Positions 39,124 to 50,381 of a stretch of 64,000 nucleotides of DNA are shown here, in pieces. The stretch covers positions 1-64,000 of the forward strand of contig NZ_BAWH01000008.1 in the NCBI RefSeq assembly GCF_000586435.1, written 5' to 3'. Position 1 is the first letter of the stretch; every line of letters starts with the position of its first letter. The stretch comes from Psychrobacter sp. JCM 18901 (GTDB lineage Bacteria; Pseudomonadota; Gammaproteobacteria; Pseudomonadales; Moraxellaceae). A program made the translations under genes and the position numbers. Below the pieces are notes generated by a model. The model did not search any database, was not told the origin of the DNA, and worked only from the letters and a program-made list of their open reading frames with translations.

Positions 39124-40806
39124 TTATTTAACATCGGATAATAAGCTGCGGGCATGATCGCGCGTGACATCAGTGATAATGACACCACCAGACATACGCG
39201 CCAACTCGTCTACTTGCGCACTGTTGGTCAGTATGAGTAGCTCGCTTTCGGTCTGTTCTTGATGGTGCTTTTGTACCAAGATATGTTGATGCGCTTGCGC
39301 TGCGACTTGCGCTTGGTGTGTGATGGCCAGTAATTGCTGTGTTTGCCCAAGCGAGCGTAGCAGTTCGCCAACCACTTGCGCAGTACCGCCACTGATACCG
39401 ACATCGACCTCATCAAATACCAGCATAGGCTTGGCAGCATTATTATCGGCATTGGTCGCTTGTAAGACTTGCATCACGAGCGCCATACGTGACAGTTCAC
39501 CACCTGAGGCGATTTTGTGTAGAGGCTGCATTGGCATACCGACATTGGCGCTGAATAATAAATCAATATCGAAACAACCTTGGGCATTGTACTGACTAGG
39601 TTCGGCTTTCTTAGTAAAAACAAATTCACAGCGAGCATTAGGTAGCGCAAGTGGTTGTAGCTGTTTGATGAGTTGCTTACTAATTATCGGAGCAGCTTTT
39701 GTGCGCTCTTTATTCAACTGTGTCGCCAGAGCGAGATAGTCTTGCCAAGCCTGATCAATTTGCGCTGCCATTGCATCACTGCTTGGCTCGTTCTCTAGCT
39801 GCTCTAATTGCGCTTCCCAGCCTTTTGCTTCATCAATTAAATCACTCGCTGGCAAGCTATGCTTACGTGACAGACGATGTCCTAAGCTGATTAAATTGTC
39901 TAATGTCTGTAAGCGTTCAGGATCAGGTAGCTGCTGTTCGGCATAATCTGATAGCAGGGCAGTCACTTCAGTGATTTGCTGCTGTGCTAGATGGAGCTGT
40001 TCAGAAGCTTGTTCAAACGTTTGACTGACACTTACTTGATTGTCACAGAGTTTAATCGCTTGTCCGAGCAAGGTCATGACATCTGGCTCGTCAGTATCAT
40101 TGTCGAGCAAATGCAGACCATGACTAGCCTCTTGCATTAAGGCTTCAATGTTGGAGAGCTCTTCGTGTTCAGATTCAACTTCGGCGTAGTCCACAGCCAA
40201 TAATGGCGCAATATCTGCTAATTGGCTCTGCAACAACTGAATACGATCTTGACGCTGGGCTTCGCGGCTCGCGATGTCATCTGCGCGACGTTTTAGCTGC
40301 TGATAGGCTTGATAGCTACTGGCAGTTTGGATGGCTAGCGGTGTTATCTGGGCCATCTCATCAAGCCATTGCACCACAAATTGCGGCTTGAGCAATGCTT
40401 GCTGAGCATGTTGGCTATGTATATTGACCAATAAAGTGCCTAAACTCTTTAGCTCCGCTAAGCTAACCGGTGAACCATTTAGCCATGCTTTTGAGCGGCC
40501 AGTATTGCTTAATTGTCGACGAATAAGTACTTCAGGCTCTTCTAGCGGTCGATCATTTTTGGCAAACCAGTCAGCGACGACGCTGTTATTTTCTACATCA
40601 AATTGAGCGTAGATATCTGCATGCGCAGCGCCATGCCTGACCATTGCACTGTCTGCTCGCTCACCGACACATAGTGATAGTGCATCTAGCAATAACGACT
40701 TGCCAGCACCTGTTTCACCAGTGATGACATTAAAACCTTCAGCCACGCTCAGCTCATGCTGAGCAATCAACGCAAACTGATGTAAAGTTAACGATACTAG
40801 CATCAA
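39124..40806 (-). CDS. recN: DNA repair protein RecN
   Basis: SMC-like ATPase that gathers broken DNA ends for RecA-dependent double-strand break repair; SOS-regulated in many bacteria. 560 residues, intact. Walker A in NVITGETGAGKSLLLDAL, two coiled-coil arms in the middle (QRQDRIQLLQSQLADIAPLL on; LEQLENEPSSDAM on), signature ASGGELSRMALVMQVL and Walker B KPMLVFDEVDVGISGG. I see no clear LexA box immediately upstream, but the start region is AT-rich. Confidence 0.95.
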   Translation of the reverse strand: MMLVSLTLHQFALIAQHELSVAEGFNVITGETGAGKSLLLDALSLCVGERADSAMVRHGAAHADIYAQFDVENNSVVADWFAKNDRPLEEPEVLIRRQLSNTGRSKAWLNGSPVSLAELKSLGTLLVNIHSQHAQQALLKPQFVVQWLDEMAQITPLAIQTASSYQAYQQLKRRADDIASREAQRQDRIQLLQSQLADIAPLLAVDYAEVESEHEELSNIEALMQEASHGLHLLDNDTDEPDVMTLLGQAIKLCDNQVSVSQTFEQASEQLHLAQQQITEVTALLSDYAEQQLPDPERLQTLDNLISLGHRLSRKHSLPASDLIDEAKGWEAQLEQLENEPSSDAMAAQIDQAWQDYLALATQLNKERTKAAPIISKQLIKQLQPLALPNARCEFVFTKKAEPSQYNAQGCFDIDLLFSANVGMPMQPLHKIASGGELSRMALVMQVLQATNADNNAAKPMLVFDEVDVGISGGTAQVVGELLRSLGQTQQLLAITHQAQVAAQAHQHILVQKHHQEQTESELLILTNSAQVDELARMSGGVIITDVTRDHARSLLSDVK

Positions 40807-41568
40807 CGCCTCTCAGGACAGACAATGGACATCATATAAATCTTAGGAAGCCATCTATAAATAGGGTAAATAAGGAATTGAAAATATCTATTTAAACTTG
40901 CTAATTAGATAAATATTGTAGGCAAATAGTATGGTGTTAAATGTGCGTAAATACAAACTTTAAGACGAGGTATAACAGAATTTATTATTGGGAGATTACC
41001 ATAAAACTATTAAAAACTGACAATAAATCATCGACATAATACCTATGACATTAATCATTAGGGTCATTGGATATCCAAAGATAAGCATAGTATGAGAAGA
41101 AGTATTTTGACTGATAATGATAAAAAGATACCTAAAATGATGGTCTAGCATCCGCCTAGAAAAATACCAAATGAATATTAAATGAGTGAGTGGATACTTT
41201 CCATCAAATAGCATTTTCCTAGCCGCTTTAACAAACTTTATAGATATAATGTGGTAGCATAATCTCACATAATGATAAACTCTTCTTATGAGTTTGATGC
41301 GCTATGCAACCTAATAACGAGTCATAATTTTGTAAAATTGTAGGCGTATAGTGGTGAAAAATATGCCACTCGATCATTATTCAAAAGCGTTTTCATAGAA
41401 CCTGTGGCTACCTTTAGCGCGCAGATATCTACTATAGAGGGATAAGGTGCCTAAAGCAGGCGTGTTTGCTTACTGGTCGCGTATTTAAAGCCCAGTACAA
41501 CTCTGTCAGTACTTTAACCCGTTACTTATTCTTTAGTTTTGCCATAATTATTTGATAAGGAAGCCACT
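40807..41568. other. long AT-rich intergenic region
   Basis: About 760 bases between divergent recN and ppnP. A 90-codon minus-strand frame (40996-41268) has no ribosome site or recognisable features and is not called. No hairpin or repeat stands out. Confidence 0.5.
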
Positions 41569-41904
41569 ATGACAGCGGCGCAATTTACTAACGTAACAGT
41601 TAATGCCCAAGCGACAGTATCTTATGATGGTCGCTGCTCAAGCCATACCATTATGTTTGAGGATGGTCGCCATAAAACGCTAGGCGTGATCTTACCTTGT
41701 GACAACTTGGTTGAGCATTATCACTTTAGCACTAATACCTCTGAGCGTATCGAAATCACCAGTGGTGAGTGTGAAGTGAAGATCAATGGTGATGATGAAT
41801 TCAGCTACTACCGTGCAGGTCAATCATTTGTCGTTGAAGGCAATAGCGGTTTTAACCTACGTACTGAAGAAATTGTTCAATATGTCTGTCATCTAGAAGG
41901 CTGA
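41569..41904 (+). CDS. ppnP: pyrimidine/purine nucleoside phosphorylase PpnP
   Basis: Small cupin (DUF1255/YaiE) enzyme that phosphorolyses several nucleosides to base and ribose 1-phosphate. 111 residues (family about 94-105), intact. Conserved segments: SHTIMFEDGRHKTLGVILP, YHFSTNTSERIEITSGECEV, and AGQSFVVEGNSGFNLR. ATG 41569 follows AAGGAAGCCACT. Monocistronic. Confidence 0.93.
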   Translation: MTAAQFTNVTVNAQATVSYDGRCSSHTIMFEDGRHKTLGVILPCDNLVEHYHFSTNTSERIEITSGECEVKINGDDEFSYYRAGQSFVVEGNSGFNLRTEEIVQYVCHLEG

Positions 41905-42126
41905 TACTATTAATAGGGCGCTTGAGCTTTCATTCTAGCGCCTGTTCTATCACACGTTAGTGTTTCGAGAAAATAAACAATATCGGATTGGTATTGTTTA
42001 TTTCTTTTTTTGACGTTTGGTTTACTGTTCTCTCATCATCAATGAGCTATGACATTTAAAGCCGACGTTATCCTCTTTTATCCCGTCGCCTAGTGCGATA
42101 TCCACTTTATATTTAGTAGGCCTATT

Positions 42127-42896
42127 ATGGCAAAACCCATTTATTTTTACGGCATTCATGCCGTTGATGCGTTACTTGAACATCGTCCTCTTGATGGTCT
42201 TAGCTTGTTTGTGCAGCAAGGGCGTGAGAGTGACAGTCATGTACAAGCTATCATGGCCGAAGCGGAAGCAAACGGCATTAGCATTCAACCAACCCAAAAA
42301 GACAAGCTAACGCAATTATGTGGCAGTCCGCAGCATCAAGGCGTGGTACTTAATGCTCGTCCGTTAGGTTTTGCGGATGAAGGTTTGCTTGATACTATTA
42401 TTGGTCGTGAACAGTGCTTATTATTGGTACTAGATCAAATTACTGATGCACATAACTTTGGCGCTTGCTACGTACCGCAGTAGCTATGGGTGTGGATGCA
42501 GTGGTTTGTCCAAAACACCATGCAGCGAGCCTAACGCCAACAGTCGCTAAAGTATCAGTTGGCGCAGCAGAGATGATGCCGATCGTCAGCGTGACGAACT
42601 TAGCTCGTACATTATCGCAAATCAAAAATGCAGGCGTTTTCGTATTTGGTACGGCACTTAGTGAAGAGGCTAAGCCAATACATGCCGCTGACCTAACTGG
42701 CAAGACCGCTATTATTATGGGTTCAGAAGGAGAGGGGATGCGCCGCCTGACAATGGAGAGCTGCGATGAGCTGGTTTATATTCCAATGTCAGGAAACGAG
42801 CATGGTAATCTACAGAGCCTAAACGTGAGTGTTGCTACTGGCATGGCATTGTACGAGGTTAATCGCCAGCGAACTTTAGCTGCTGGGCAAGCGTAA
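42127..42896 (+). CDS. rlmB: 23S rRNA (guanosine-2'-O)-methyltransferase RlmB (frameshifted)
   Basis: SpoU-class knotted methyltransferase that methylates G2251 in the peptidyl-transferase centre. N-terminal substrate domain IYFYGIHAVDALLEH; SPOUT motifs VLDQITDAHNFGACLRTA, IIMGSEGEGMRRLT and YIPMSGNEHGNLQSLNVSVA. A C is missing near 42467, so the catalytic knot falls in another frame until repaired. About 256 residues. Its 3' end overlaps the convergent coaE by 38 bases, tight packing that leaves no room for an intergenic terminator. Confidence 0.93.
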
Positions 42897-43560
42897 GATA
42901 CTCTTGGTGCAAGGGTTCTAACTGTAGATATAGAGAGGCAAGGTCGCTTTCATTGAGTATGACATTGTCTGCATGACGATTACGCTCTTCACGACTCAGC
43001 TGATTGGTCATAATGGCCTTAATTTTTTTTGTATGCTTTGATCATCACGCTGACTGGCACGTGCAAGCTGCGTGTCTTCGGTCGCATCCATGACTAAAAT
43101 ACGTTGACATAAATTGGCCAGTCCTGCCTCTGCCGCCTCTATAAGTAGAGGCGCAGACAAGATTATATACGGTGAAGTACTAGCATCTAGCTGTGCTTTT
43201 GCTGTCTCACGTATTGCTGGATGAGTGATAGCCTCAAGCTCAATCAGCGCTTCAGGATTTGCGAATACGTGTGTACGTACAGCAGCCCTATCCATAACAC
43301 CATCATCCGTCAGTATCCAATCACCAAATTTTTTTCTGGATTTTCTGCAGAGTGGCGCTACCTTTAGCGACAGTCTCATGGGCGATCACGTCTGCATCAA
43401 TAATATCGATGCCTTGCTCAGCAAACCAAGCACTAGCGGCAGATTTACCGCTACCGATACCACCCGTCAAACCAACCACGAGCTTCTTATTTTTTTGGTT
43501 GCGTGGTTTGTGGTTGGTGTGAATAAGAGTGCGATATATTTTTTTGACATAATAATGGCT
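42859..43560 (-). CDS. coaE: dephospho-CoA kinase CoaE (four frameshifts)
   Basis: Phosphorylates dephospho-CoA, the last step of coenzyme A synthesis. P-loop VGLTGGIGSGKSAAS, then DIIDADVIAHE and LSAPLLIEAAE. The runs 43549-43555, 43490-43496 and 43329-43335 are each seven for six, and 43023-43030 (eight) also shifts the frame, probably nine in truth. Repair gives one protein of about 233 residues, ending LAQQLKFAGD, with a Gln/Thr/His-rich N-terminal extension of about 20 residues (SHSYSHQPQTTQPKNK). Follows pilD on the same strand, the standard pilBCD-coaE arrangement. Confidence 0.9.
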
Positions 43561-43691
43561 TATCTGAAAGATAGAACAATGGATGCAGCTTTAAACTCAT
43601 AATTGGCCTTTTAAGGCTTTATTTATAAGTCACTACCGAAAATTTACTACAATGATATTTACTATAATAATCTAGTGTGCGCTGTCAGCTA

Positions 43692-44593
43692 TTAGACATA
43701 CATACCAAGATACCAGCTAACGATATCTGAGCCGTATAATAAGGCAACAATACCTGCTATAGCGATATAAGGCCCAAAAGCAAAAGGTCGACTTTCACCT
43801 TGTTTTTTCATCAAGATCAGCCCAACGATAGAGCCAAGTAAAGACGATAGTAGGATGATTAAGGGTAACATCATAGGTCCGAGCCAAGCACCTAATACTG
43901 CTAGTAGTTTAAAATCCCCTTGACCCATTCCATGTTTTTTTAGTTATTAAGTAAAACACCTTGACTACTATCCATAGCGATAAAAACCCAAGTAGTAATC
44001 CCCATATCGACTGTGTTGGTGTGACAAACCAACTTTGTGAATTCACCGCCAATCCTAAGCCTGCCAAAGGAAAAGTTAGACGATCAGGTAGTAGCTGTGT
44101 GTCAAAGTCGATACCTGTTAACGCCACTAGTGTCCATACTAAAACCAATGCGAACAAACCTGTAGTATTTACCCCAAACTTATATATTACTAACACAGAC
44201 AGGAAGGCAGTGACTAGCTCAACGAGAGGATAACGCAGACCAATAGATGCTTTGCAGCTTGAACAGCGTCCACGTAGTAATAGCCAGCTTACTAAAGGAA
44301 TATTTTCATACCACTTAATTTTATGTGCGCAATGAGGACAGCGCGATGCAGGTCGACTTAAAGTAATCGGTTGGTCAGTAGCGACAATATTTGCTATGGG
44401 TAGCGTATGCTCGCGTGGCATATCTGCCTGTTCAGACATAAACTGGCTACACTCCTGTCTCCAACCATACACCATCATCAGCGGTATGCGATGAATCACA
44501 ACATTTAAAAAAACTACCAACGCAAAGACCTAATAGGCCAAACACGAATAAAGCTAGGGTGATGTTTTCTTGTAGTAACTGTATAAACTGCAT
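43692..44593 (-). CDS. pilD: prepilin peptidase PilD (two frameshifts)
   Basis: Membrane aspartic protease that cleaves and N-methylates type IV prepilins and type II pseudopilins. About 300 residues. N-terminal helix [19 protein letters not shown], the zinc-binding cysteine pairs CPHC...CSSC, aspartate motif [17 protein letters not shown] and the second catalytic motif [15 protein letters not shown]. Runs 44507-44513 and 43935-43941 are seven for six; the second repair joins [13 protein letters not shown]. Start ATG 44593 is 8 bases from the end of pilC, and coaE follows. Confidence 0.92.
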
Positions 44594-44600
44594 CAAATCA

Positions 44601-45828
44601 TTATCCTACTACTGAGCCCATTTGGAAAATTGGCAAGTACATTGCGATGACTAGGCCACCAACTAACACACCTAACACTGCCATAATTAACGGCTCCATC
44701 AAGCTGGTCAATCCATCAACCGCATTATCAACTTCGTTTTCGTAGTAGACAGCAACTTTATCTAGCATTTCTTCTAAGCTACCAGACTCTTCGCCAATGC
44801 CAACCATTTGAATGACTAGACTCGGAAACAAGTTGGTCGAGCGTATGGAAAACTGTAATTGCTGACCAGTGGATACATCATTCTTAATTTGCTGAGTGGC
44901 ATTATAAAATACGACATTATTGGTCGCACCAGCAGTAGAGTCTAGGGCATCGATAAGTGGAACACCCGCCGCAAAAGTTGTAGATAGTGTACGAGAGAAA
45001 CGTGCAATAATCGCTTGATAGGCGATGTTGCCAAATATGGGAGCTTTTAAGACAGCACGGTCTAAAAAGTCACGAAATTTTTTTAGATCGTTTTTTTAGC
45101 TTCTGAAAAACCGATAATTGCACCACCGATAGCAATAATTAAGATGAACCACCATGCTTGCATCCATTCAGACATGCTAACTACCATCTGTGTAAAGGCA
45201 GGCAGCTCTGCGCCAAATGATTCAAATAAGTCAGAGAACACAGGTACTACTTTTATCAATAGAATCATGGTGACAATGATAGCAACCACGATAACGGCAA
45301 TAGGGTACTTCATTGCTTTTTTTAATTTTTGCTTTTAGTAGCTCACTTTTTTTCTTTATAAGTAGCGACTCGTTCAAGCATCGTCTCAAGTGCACCGGAT
45401 TGTTCGCCCGATTCGACGAGAGAGCAGAATAAATCATCAAAGTAACGAGGATGTTTGCGCAAAGAAGAGGCAAAGGTGCCACCTGCTTCAATATCTGCTT
45501 TTATTTTCAATACTAAGTCTTTCATACTTGGATTATCGAGCGAGTCGGCGACAATCTCAAATGACTGGGTCAACGGTACACCTGCTTTCATCATTGTTGC
45601 CAACTGCCGAGCAAAAATAGCAATATCAATGGCTTTAATAGCTTTTTTGAAGGTATAAAGTGGTTTTGGCTTTTTCTTAATCCCTTTAACCGTAATACCT
45701 TGTTTGCGTAGGGTGGCTTTTGCCAGCTCTAAACTACGGCTAGTAGTTTCGCCCTTTACCTTCTGCCCGCGTCGGTTTACACCATCGTAAACAAAATCTA
45801 ACAACATATCGGTCTTAGCTTTTGCCAT
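44601..45828 (-). CDS. pilC: type IV pilus inner-membrane platform protein PilC (four frameshifts)
   Basis: Polytopic platform on which PilB and PilT act during pilus growth and retraction. About 408 residues with two GspF domains. First domain: IAIFARQLATMMKAGVPL, LVESGEQSGALETML; second: IIARFSRTLSTTFAAGVPLI, VGIGEESGSLEEMLDKVA. Helices ILLIKVVPVFSDLF and LIMAVLGVLVGGLVIAMYLP. Breaks at T runs 45347-45353, 45317-45323, 45091-45097 and 45078-45084, each seven for six. ATG 45828 is preferred over an upstream frame because GAGGGTA precedes it. Confidence 0.92.
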
Positions 45829-46050
45829 ATTACTACCCTCAAAATTGTCCAATATATATTGTAAATTTACAATAGAATACCAGACTTAAGATACCAGTCA
45901 GGCATACTTTATTTTAGCGTAAAAAAACCAGTGTTTATCTGTTTTATTTTTAAAAGTATCTGATAATGAAAGTTACAGATTTATAAGTTATTTAATGATT
46001 AGCAGTTAGAATAAAAAAATGCATCGTACATATTCTATAAATTTTACTTA

Positions 46051-47766
46051 TCATTCAGAAGTTACTCGCATCATTTCCTGAATACTCGTGACACCTTGCA
46101 ACACCTTTAAAATTCCAGAACGACGTAGGTCGCGGAAACCGTTTTTAATGGCAGCGTCTTTGATATCTATTGCATTTCCATCTTCCATGATAATGCGTGA
46201 AATATCAGGGCTGACTTTCATCACCTCATAGATACCTACACGGCCTTTATAACCTTCACGGCATTCATTACAGCGACTGGTTCATAAATGACATTATCAG
46301 TGTTATCTAAATCAGTATCGGTAAAACCAATCTCTAACAAGCTCTGACGCGGGATACTAATAGGTTTTTTTACAGTTCTTACAGAGACGTCGTGCCAAAC
46401 GTTGGGCAATGACTAGGTTGACTGATGTGGCAATATTAAAAGAGGCGACGCCCATATTACGTAGGCGCGTTAGTGTTTCGGGTGCTGAATTGGTATGCAA
46501 AGTAGAAAGAACCATATGTCCAGTCTGTGCTGCCTTAATAGCAATCTCAGCAGTTTCAAGGTCACGAATCTCACCGACCATAACAATATCAGGATCTTGA
46601 CGTAAAAAAGACTTGAGCGCATTGGCAAACGTTAGACCAACTTTGGCATTGACATTGACTTGGTTAATTCCTTCAAGGTTAATTTCGACTGGATCTTCAG
46701 CCGTTGAGATATTGGTTGCGCCAGTATTTAAGATATTGATACCAGTATAAAGGGAGACAGTCTTACCAGAACCAGTAGGACCAGTGATAAGCAACATGCC
46801 CTGCGGTTTGTGCAATGCTTCTAAAAACATTTCCTGCTGATCTGGTTCATACCCCAATGCATCAATACCTAGCATGGCTGATGATGGATCAAGGATACGC
46901 AAAACAAGCTTTTCACCGAATAACGTTGGTAATGAGTTTACCCGGAAATCAATCGCTTTATTTTTAGAAATTTTTAGTTTAATACGCCCATCTTGCGGTA
47001 CCCGACGTTCTGAGATATCCATTTGCGACATGACTTTGAGACGTGCTGCAATTTTATTTGCAAGTTGAACTGGTGGATTAGCCATTTTCTGCATGACGCC
47101 ATCGACACGAAATCGTACTCTGAAAGACTTTTCATATGGCTCGAAATGTAAATCAGAAGCACCCATACGGATAGCATCTACCAACATTTTATTGACGAAC
47201 TTTACAACAGGTGCTTCATCGACGCCGTCATTCAGCTGAGTTTCGCCATCTTCTTTATCTTCATTACCATCTTCAAAGTCTACATTTAAATCACTATTAG
47301 AAAAGCTATCAAAGCTTTGCATTGTATCTGCGTATGCACTTTCAATACGCTTTTTGAGCTTATTTTCTTCGACAACAATGGTTTCTATCGACAGTCGAGA
47401 ATTAAAGGCAATCGCATCAATAGCGTCAACGCGTGTGGGATCACTTAGTGCGACAAATAGACGTTGTCCTCGTTTAAAGAGTGGTAAAGCATTAAACTTG
47501 CGAACGATTTTTTCATCCACCAAGTCTTTTGGAATAACATCAACGTTTAATGCATCAAGATCAAATAGAGGGTCACCGAAAGCTTGGGATAGCATTTGGG
47601 CAAGTAAATAAGCATCGGCCAGTTTATTGTCTACCAGATAAGGTACCAGTCCTATTTGCTGCTGCTGCGACTCAATTTGTGCCGTCTTCATATTCGCTTC
47701 ACTAACGACACCGTCGCTAATCAGTTGCTGCGCTAGACCGCCGTACTTACTAGTTGCGATAGACAT
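46051..47766 (-). CDS. pilB: type IV pilus assembly ATPase PilB (two frameshifts)
   Basis: Hexameric motor that powers pilus extension. About 571 residues. N-terminal MshEN-like domain (GLAQQLISDGVVSEANM), Walker A LLITGPTGSGKTVSLYT, Asp box and Walker B DPDIVMVGEIRDLETAEIA, His box QTGHMVLSTLHTN, and the tetracysteine zinc site (CKNCKK, then CNECREGYKG). T run 46365-46371 is seven for six and a G is missing near 46276. Repair gives a C-terminus EMMRVTSE. Start ATG 47766 after GAGAGGTTA. pilC follows by about 220 bases. Confidence 0.92.
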
Positions 47767-48167
47767 TGTAACCTCTCCTTTGATACAAAATATTCTGTAG
47801 ACTTGCTTGGTCTTGCCCGCTATATACTTGTCGTTGCTAGTCGATAACTCGCTATAACTGTCTTGCTTTGTTTATCTTATCTACCTGTATATCTATATAT
47901 AGAACCAGCAACAATATTTGATTTTATAAACTCTATATTTCATCAACTCTGTAGTATAGAACTTTACTTTAGTTTGAAAAAAATTATATATACCATTAGA
48001 CGACTAGCTCGTAAAAATAATGGTCTATTGATGCACTATATGTAGATAAGTTTGCAGAAGTGATTCTGTGCATGGTGGCACGCTACTATAGCACTTACGA
48101 ATTATTTGTTATACTGACGCGCATATTAGCCGAATTGGCATGAATACATGAGACAAGGTAAATAAGT
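47767..48167. other. divergent promoter region between pilB and tpiA
   Basis: About 400 AT-rich bases holding promoters for pilB and tpiA. No gene or RNA recognised. Confidence 0.5.
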
Positions 48168-48981
48168 ATGCAAGCTTGGGTAATTGGCAATTGGAAACAG
48201 AATCCTGCGACTAACAGTGCTGTCAATGCACTATTGGACGACTTATTGACTAAAGTTAATACTGAAGAACAAGCCAACTCGCAGGCATCAAAAAAACCGC
48301 TGTAAATTAATGGTAGCACCAAGTTGTGTTCATTTAAGTACAGTGAGTACGCGTCTAGCAGATAGCTCAATACTCTGTGCAGCACAGGACGTTAGTACTT
48401 ATAGTGCAAGTACAGGAGCCTATACGGGTGACTGCTCAGCGCAGCAGGTAGCAGATGCAGGTGCCACTTGGACGCTACTTGGCCACTCTGAGCGTCGCCA
48501 ATATCACAAAGAGTCTCATGATTGCCTGATAAGCAAATTGTCTCATGCGTTTTCTCAGAAATTAGGCGTGGTGTTTTGTATCGGCGAAACGCAAGAGCAG
48601 TATGACAATGATCAAACACTCGACGTTATCAATGAGCAACTTTCGGTTATTAAGGATTTACTGACTCAACAGCCAGAGTTAGCATCATCGTTATCTGAAA
48701 GGCTGCTCATCGCTTACGAACCTATATGGGCGATTGGTACAGGTAAAGTGCCTACTGTGGCAGAAGTGAGTGAGACTCATCAGTATATTAAGCAAACGGT
48801 TGCAAGCTTTGCTGATACAACAGATACGATTACCGTGCTGTATGGCGGTAGTGTTAATGCTGATAATGCCAATAGCTTTGCTTCCGACGCTATGATTGAT
48901 GGTGCATTAGTGGGCGGTGCTTCATTAAAAGCAGAGAGCTTTCTAGCGATTGCCGATGCCTTCAACCAAACCAATGCTTAA
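48168..48981 (+). CDS. tpiA: triosephosphate isomerase (frameshifted)
   Basis: Glycolytic isomerase of DHAP and glyceraldehyde 3-phosphate. About 270 residues, TIM-barrel signatures intact: [10 protein letters not shown] (Asn/Lys), [10 protein letters not shown] (electrophilic His), [12 protein letters not shown] (catalytic Glu) and [11 protein letters not shown] (phosphate loop). A run 48290-48296 is seven for six, with the early segment [15 protein letters not shown] appearing only after repair. ATG 48168 follows GACAAGGTAAATAAGT. Directly upstream of secG, the common Pseudomonadales order. Confidence 0.95.
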
Positions 48982-49195
48982 ATGAATAAATAACGCTCAG
49001 ATATCAAGATCATAGCTTATAGAGAGTATGGTTTTATCGGTTAGTAAAAGTAGGTTTAACACTGCCCTTGCAATCGTGTACAATGCGCCTTATTTATATA
49101 GTCGATTTGGCATTTGATCATGCCGATTGTCATTCTATTAACCTTACGTTTTATTTTCCGTTATCAGTCGTCATTACACGGCAAAAGAGGCCACC

Positions 49196-49505
49196 ATGTT
49201 TACGTTTATATTAGCCCTGCATATTATTGTGGCCATTGCCATGATCGGCTTGATTCTGATACAGCATGGTAAAGGGGCAGACGCTGGAGCTTCTTTTGGT
49301 GCCGGTTCATCAGGTACCGTGTTTGGCGCAGCAGGTACTGCTAACTTTTTGACGCGTGCTACGGCAGTACTAACGGTCATATTTTTTTATTACTAGTATG
49401 ACGCTTGCTGTTCATGCGCGTAAGCAAGCAGAAGATCAGTTCGTCTAGATGCGCCAGTTTCAGCACCGCAAACGCCGCGTCCATTGACTCAAAATCCTGA
49501 GTAAG
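49196..49505 (+). CDS. secG: preprotein translocase subunit SecG (two frameshifts)
   Basis: Small SecYEG channel subunit that assists protein export. Repaired about 102 residues. Helix 1 FTFILALHIIVAIAMIGLIL, the conserved loop QHGKGADAGASFGAGSSGTVFG and helix 2 ATAVLTVIFFITSMTLAV. T run 49382-49388 (seven for six) and a missing base near 49446 break it; repair gives the Pro-rich end LDAPVSAPQTPRPL. The first stop after the break is ATG-proximal so only half would be made as written. Ribosome site AAGAGGCCACC before ATG. Confidence 0.9.
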
Positions 49506-49527
49506 CCTCTTTTAAGTAGGCAGCGCT

Positions 49528-49556
49528 TGCTATTTTGGTAGGTTAGATTTACAATG
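49528..49556 (+). promoter_or_regulatory. possible sigma-70 promoter upstream of tRNA-Leu
   Basis: TTGCTA and TACAAT separated by 17 bases between secG and the tRNA-Leu gene, about 90 bases before the tRNA. Plausible promoter, but the sequence is AT-rich and chance is possible. Confidence 0.4.
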
Positions 49557-49645
49557 CTTTCCTGTTTTCGCAACTCCTGTTCTATAGATGCCTACCTTAA
49601 GCATTATTGATTATAGACTGGATGATAGAAGCAGAGCAGTACAAT

Positions 49646-49729
49646 GCGATTGTGGTGGAATGGTAGACACGCCATCTTGAGGGGGTGGTGGCGAAAGCTG
49701 TGGGGGTTCAAGTCCCCCCAATCGCACCA
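49646..49729 (+). tRNA. leuU: tRNA-Leu (anticodon GAG)
   Basis: 84 bases from GCGATTGTGG to encoded CCA. Acceptor GCGATTG pairs with CAATCGC; D-loop GGTGGAATGGTAGACA; anticodon stem CCATC/GGTGG with loop TTGAGGG, giving GAG; a long variable arm as expected for Leu; T-loop GGGGGTTCAAGTCCCCC. E. coli leuU occupies the same place after secG. Confidence 0.93.
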
Positions 49730-49807
49730 AGTTTTACAGACGTAGCATAGCGTCAGGTTGGATTTTTAGCAGATAATACTTATTTTATAATTAATTTAAA
49801 AAAAGTA

Positions 49808-49836
49808 TTGACACTTCTACAGAACCTCCCTATAAT
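49808..49836 (+). promoter_or_regulatory. consensus sigma-70 promoter of the metY-nusA operon
   Basis: TTGACA (49808-49813), 17-base spacer, TATAAT (49831-49836): exact consensus at both hexamers. The initiator tRNA starts 17 bases after the -10 box. Probably the main promoter for tRNA-fMet and perhaps rimP-nusA-infB. Confidence 0.9.
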
Positions 49837-49852
49837 ATGCGTTCTAGATTGA

Positions 49853-49929
<77 letters not shown>

Positions 49930-50381
49930 CTTTTTATACTGATGTTTTGTACACTAAATTTGTCAGTACCGATTAGCCCACCATTATGTTTGTGGGTTTT
50001 TTTGTATCTGAAGGTCAGTGTTATCGCGGTATCTATCCTACTTATGCTAAGCTCTAAGTCTATAGAGTACGATATTACTCGTCACTGGTCATCATCGGCC
50101 GCTACCGGCACGATGCTTCTTAAGCAACACTATCTTTTATTCCTCATACTTTTATCGATAGTAGTGCTTTATAAATAATAAAAGCATTGTTTGGCCGAGC
50201 TTGATATTTTTTACGCTCGTCCCTACATAAATGCACAATATGTATCATATATTTGTGATTTAAAATTATATACTGACCGTGATTCTGATCATTATAAGAT
50301 TGCTATATATAGATAAGAGTTCATCTTTAATACGGTTTACTAAGTACGATAGATAAGTGAATAGGAAAATACAAAGAGATT
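49930..50381. other. leader between tRNA-fMet and rimP
   Basis: About 450 AT-rich bases, no gene. A T-rich stretch follows the tRNA but no clear terminator hairpin, so readthrough into rimP is possible. Confidence 0.5.

Noticed and set aside
40996..41268. 90-codon minus-strand frame upstream of recN
   Set aside because: Very AT-rich, Ile/Phe/Met-heavy, no ribosome site and no family features; probably chance.
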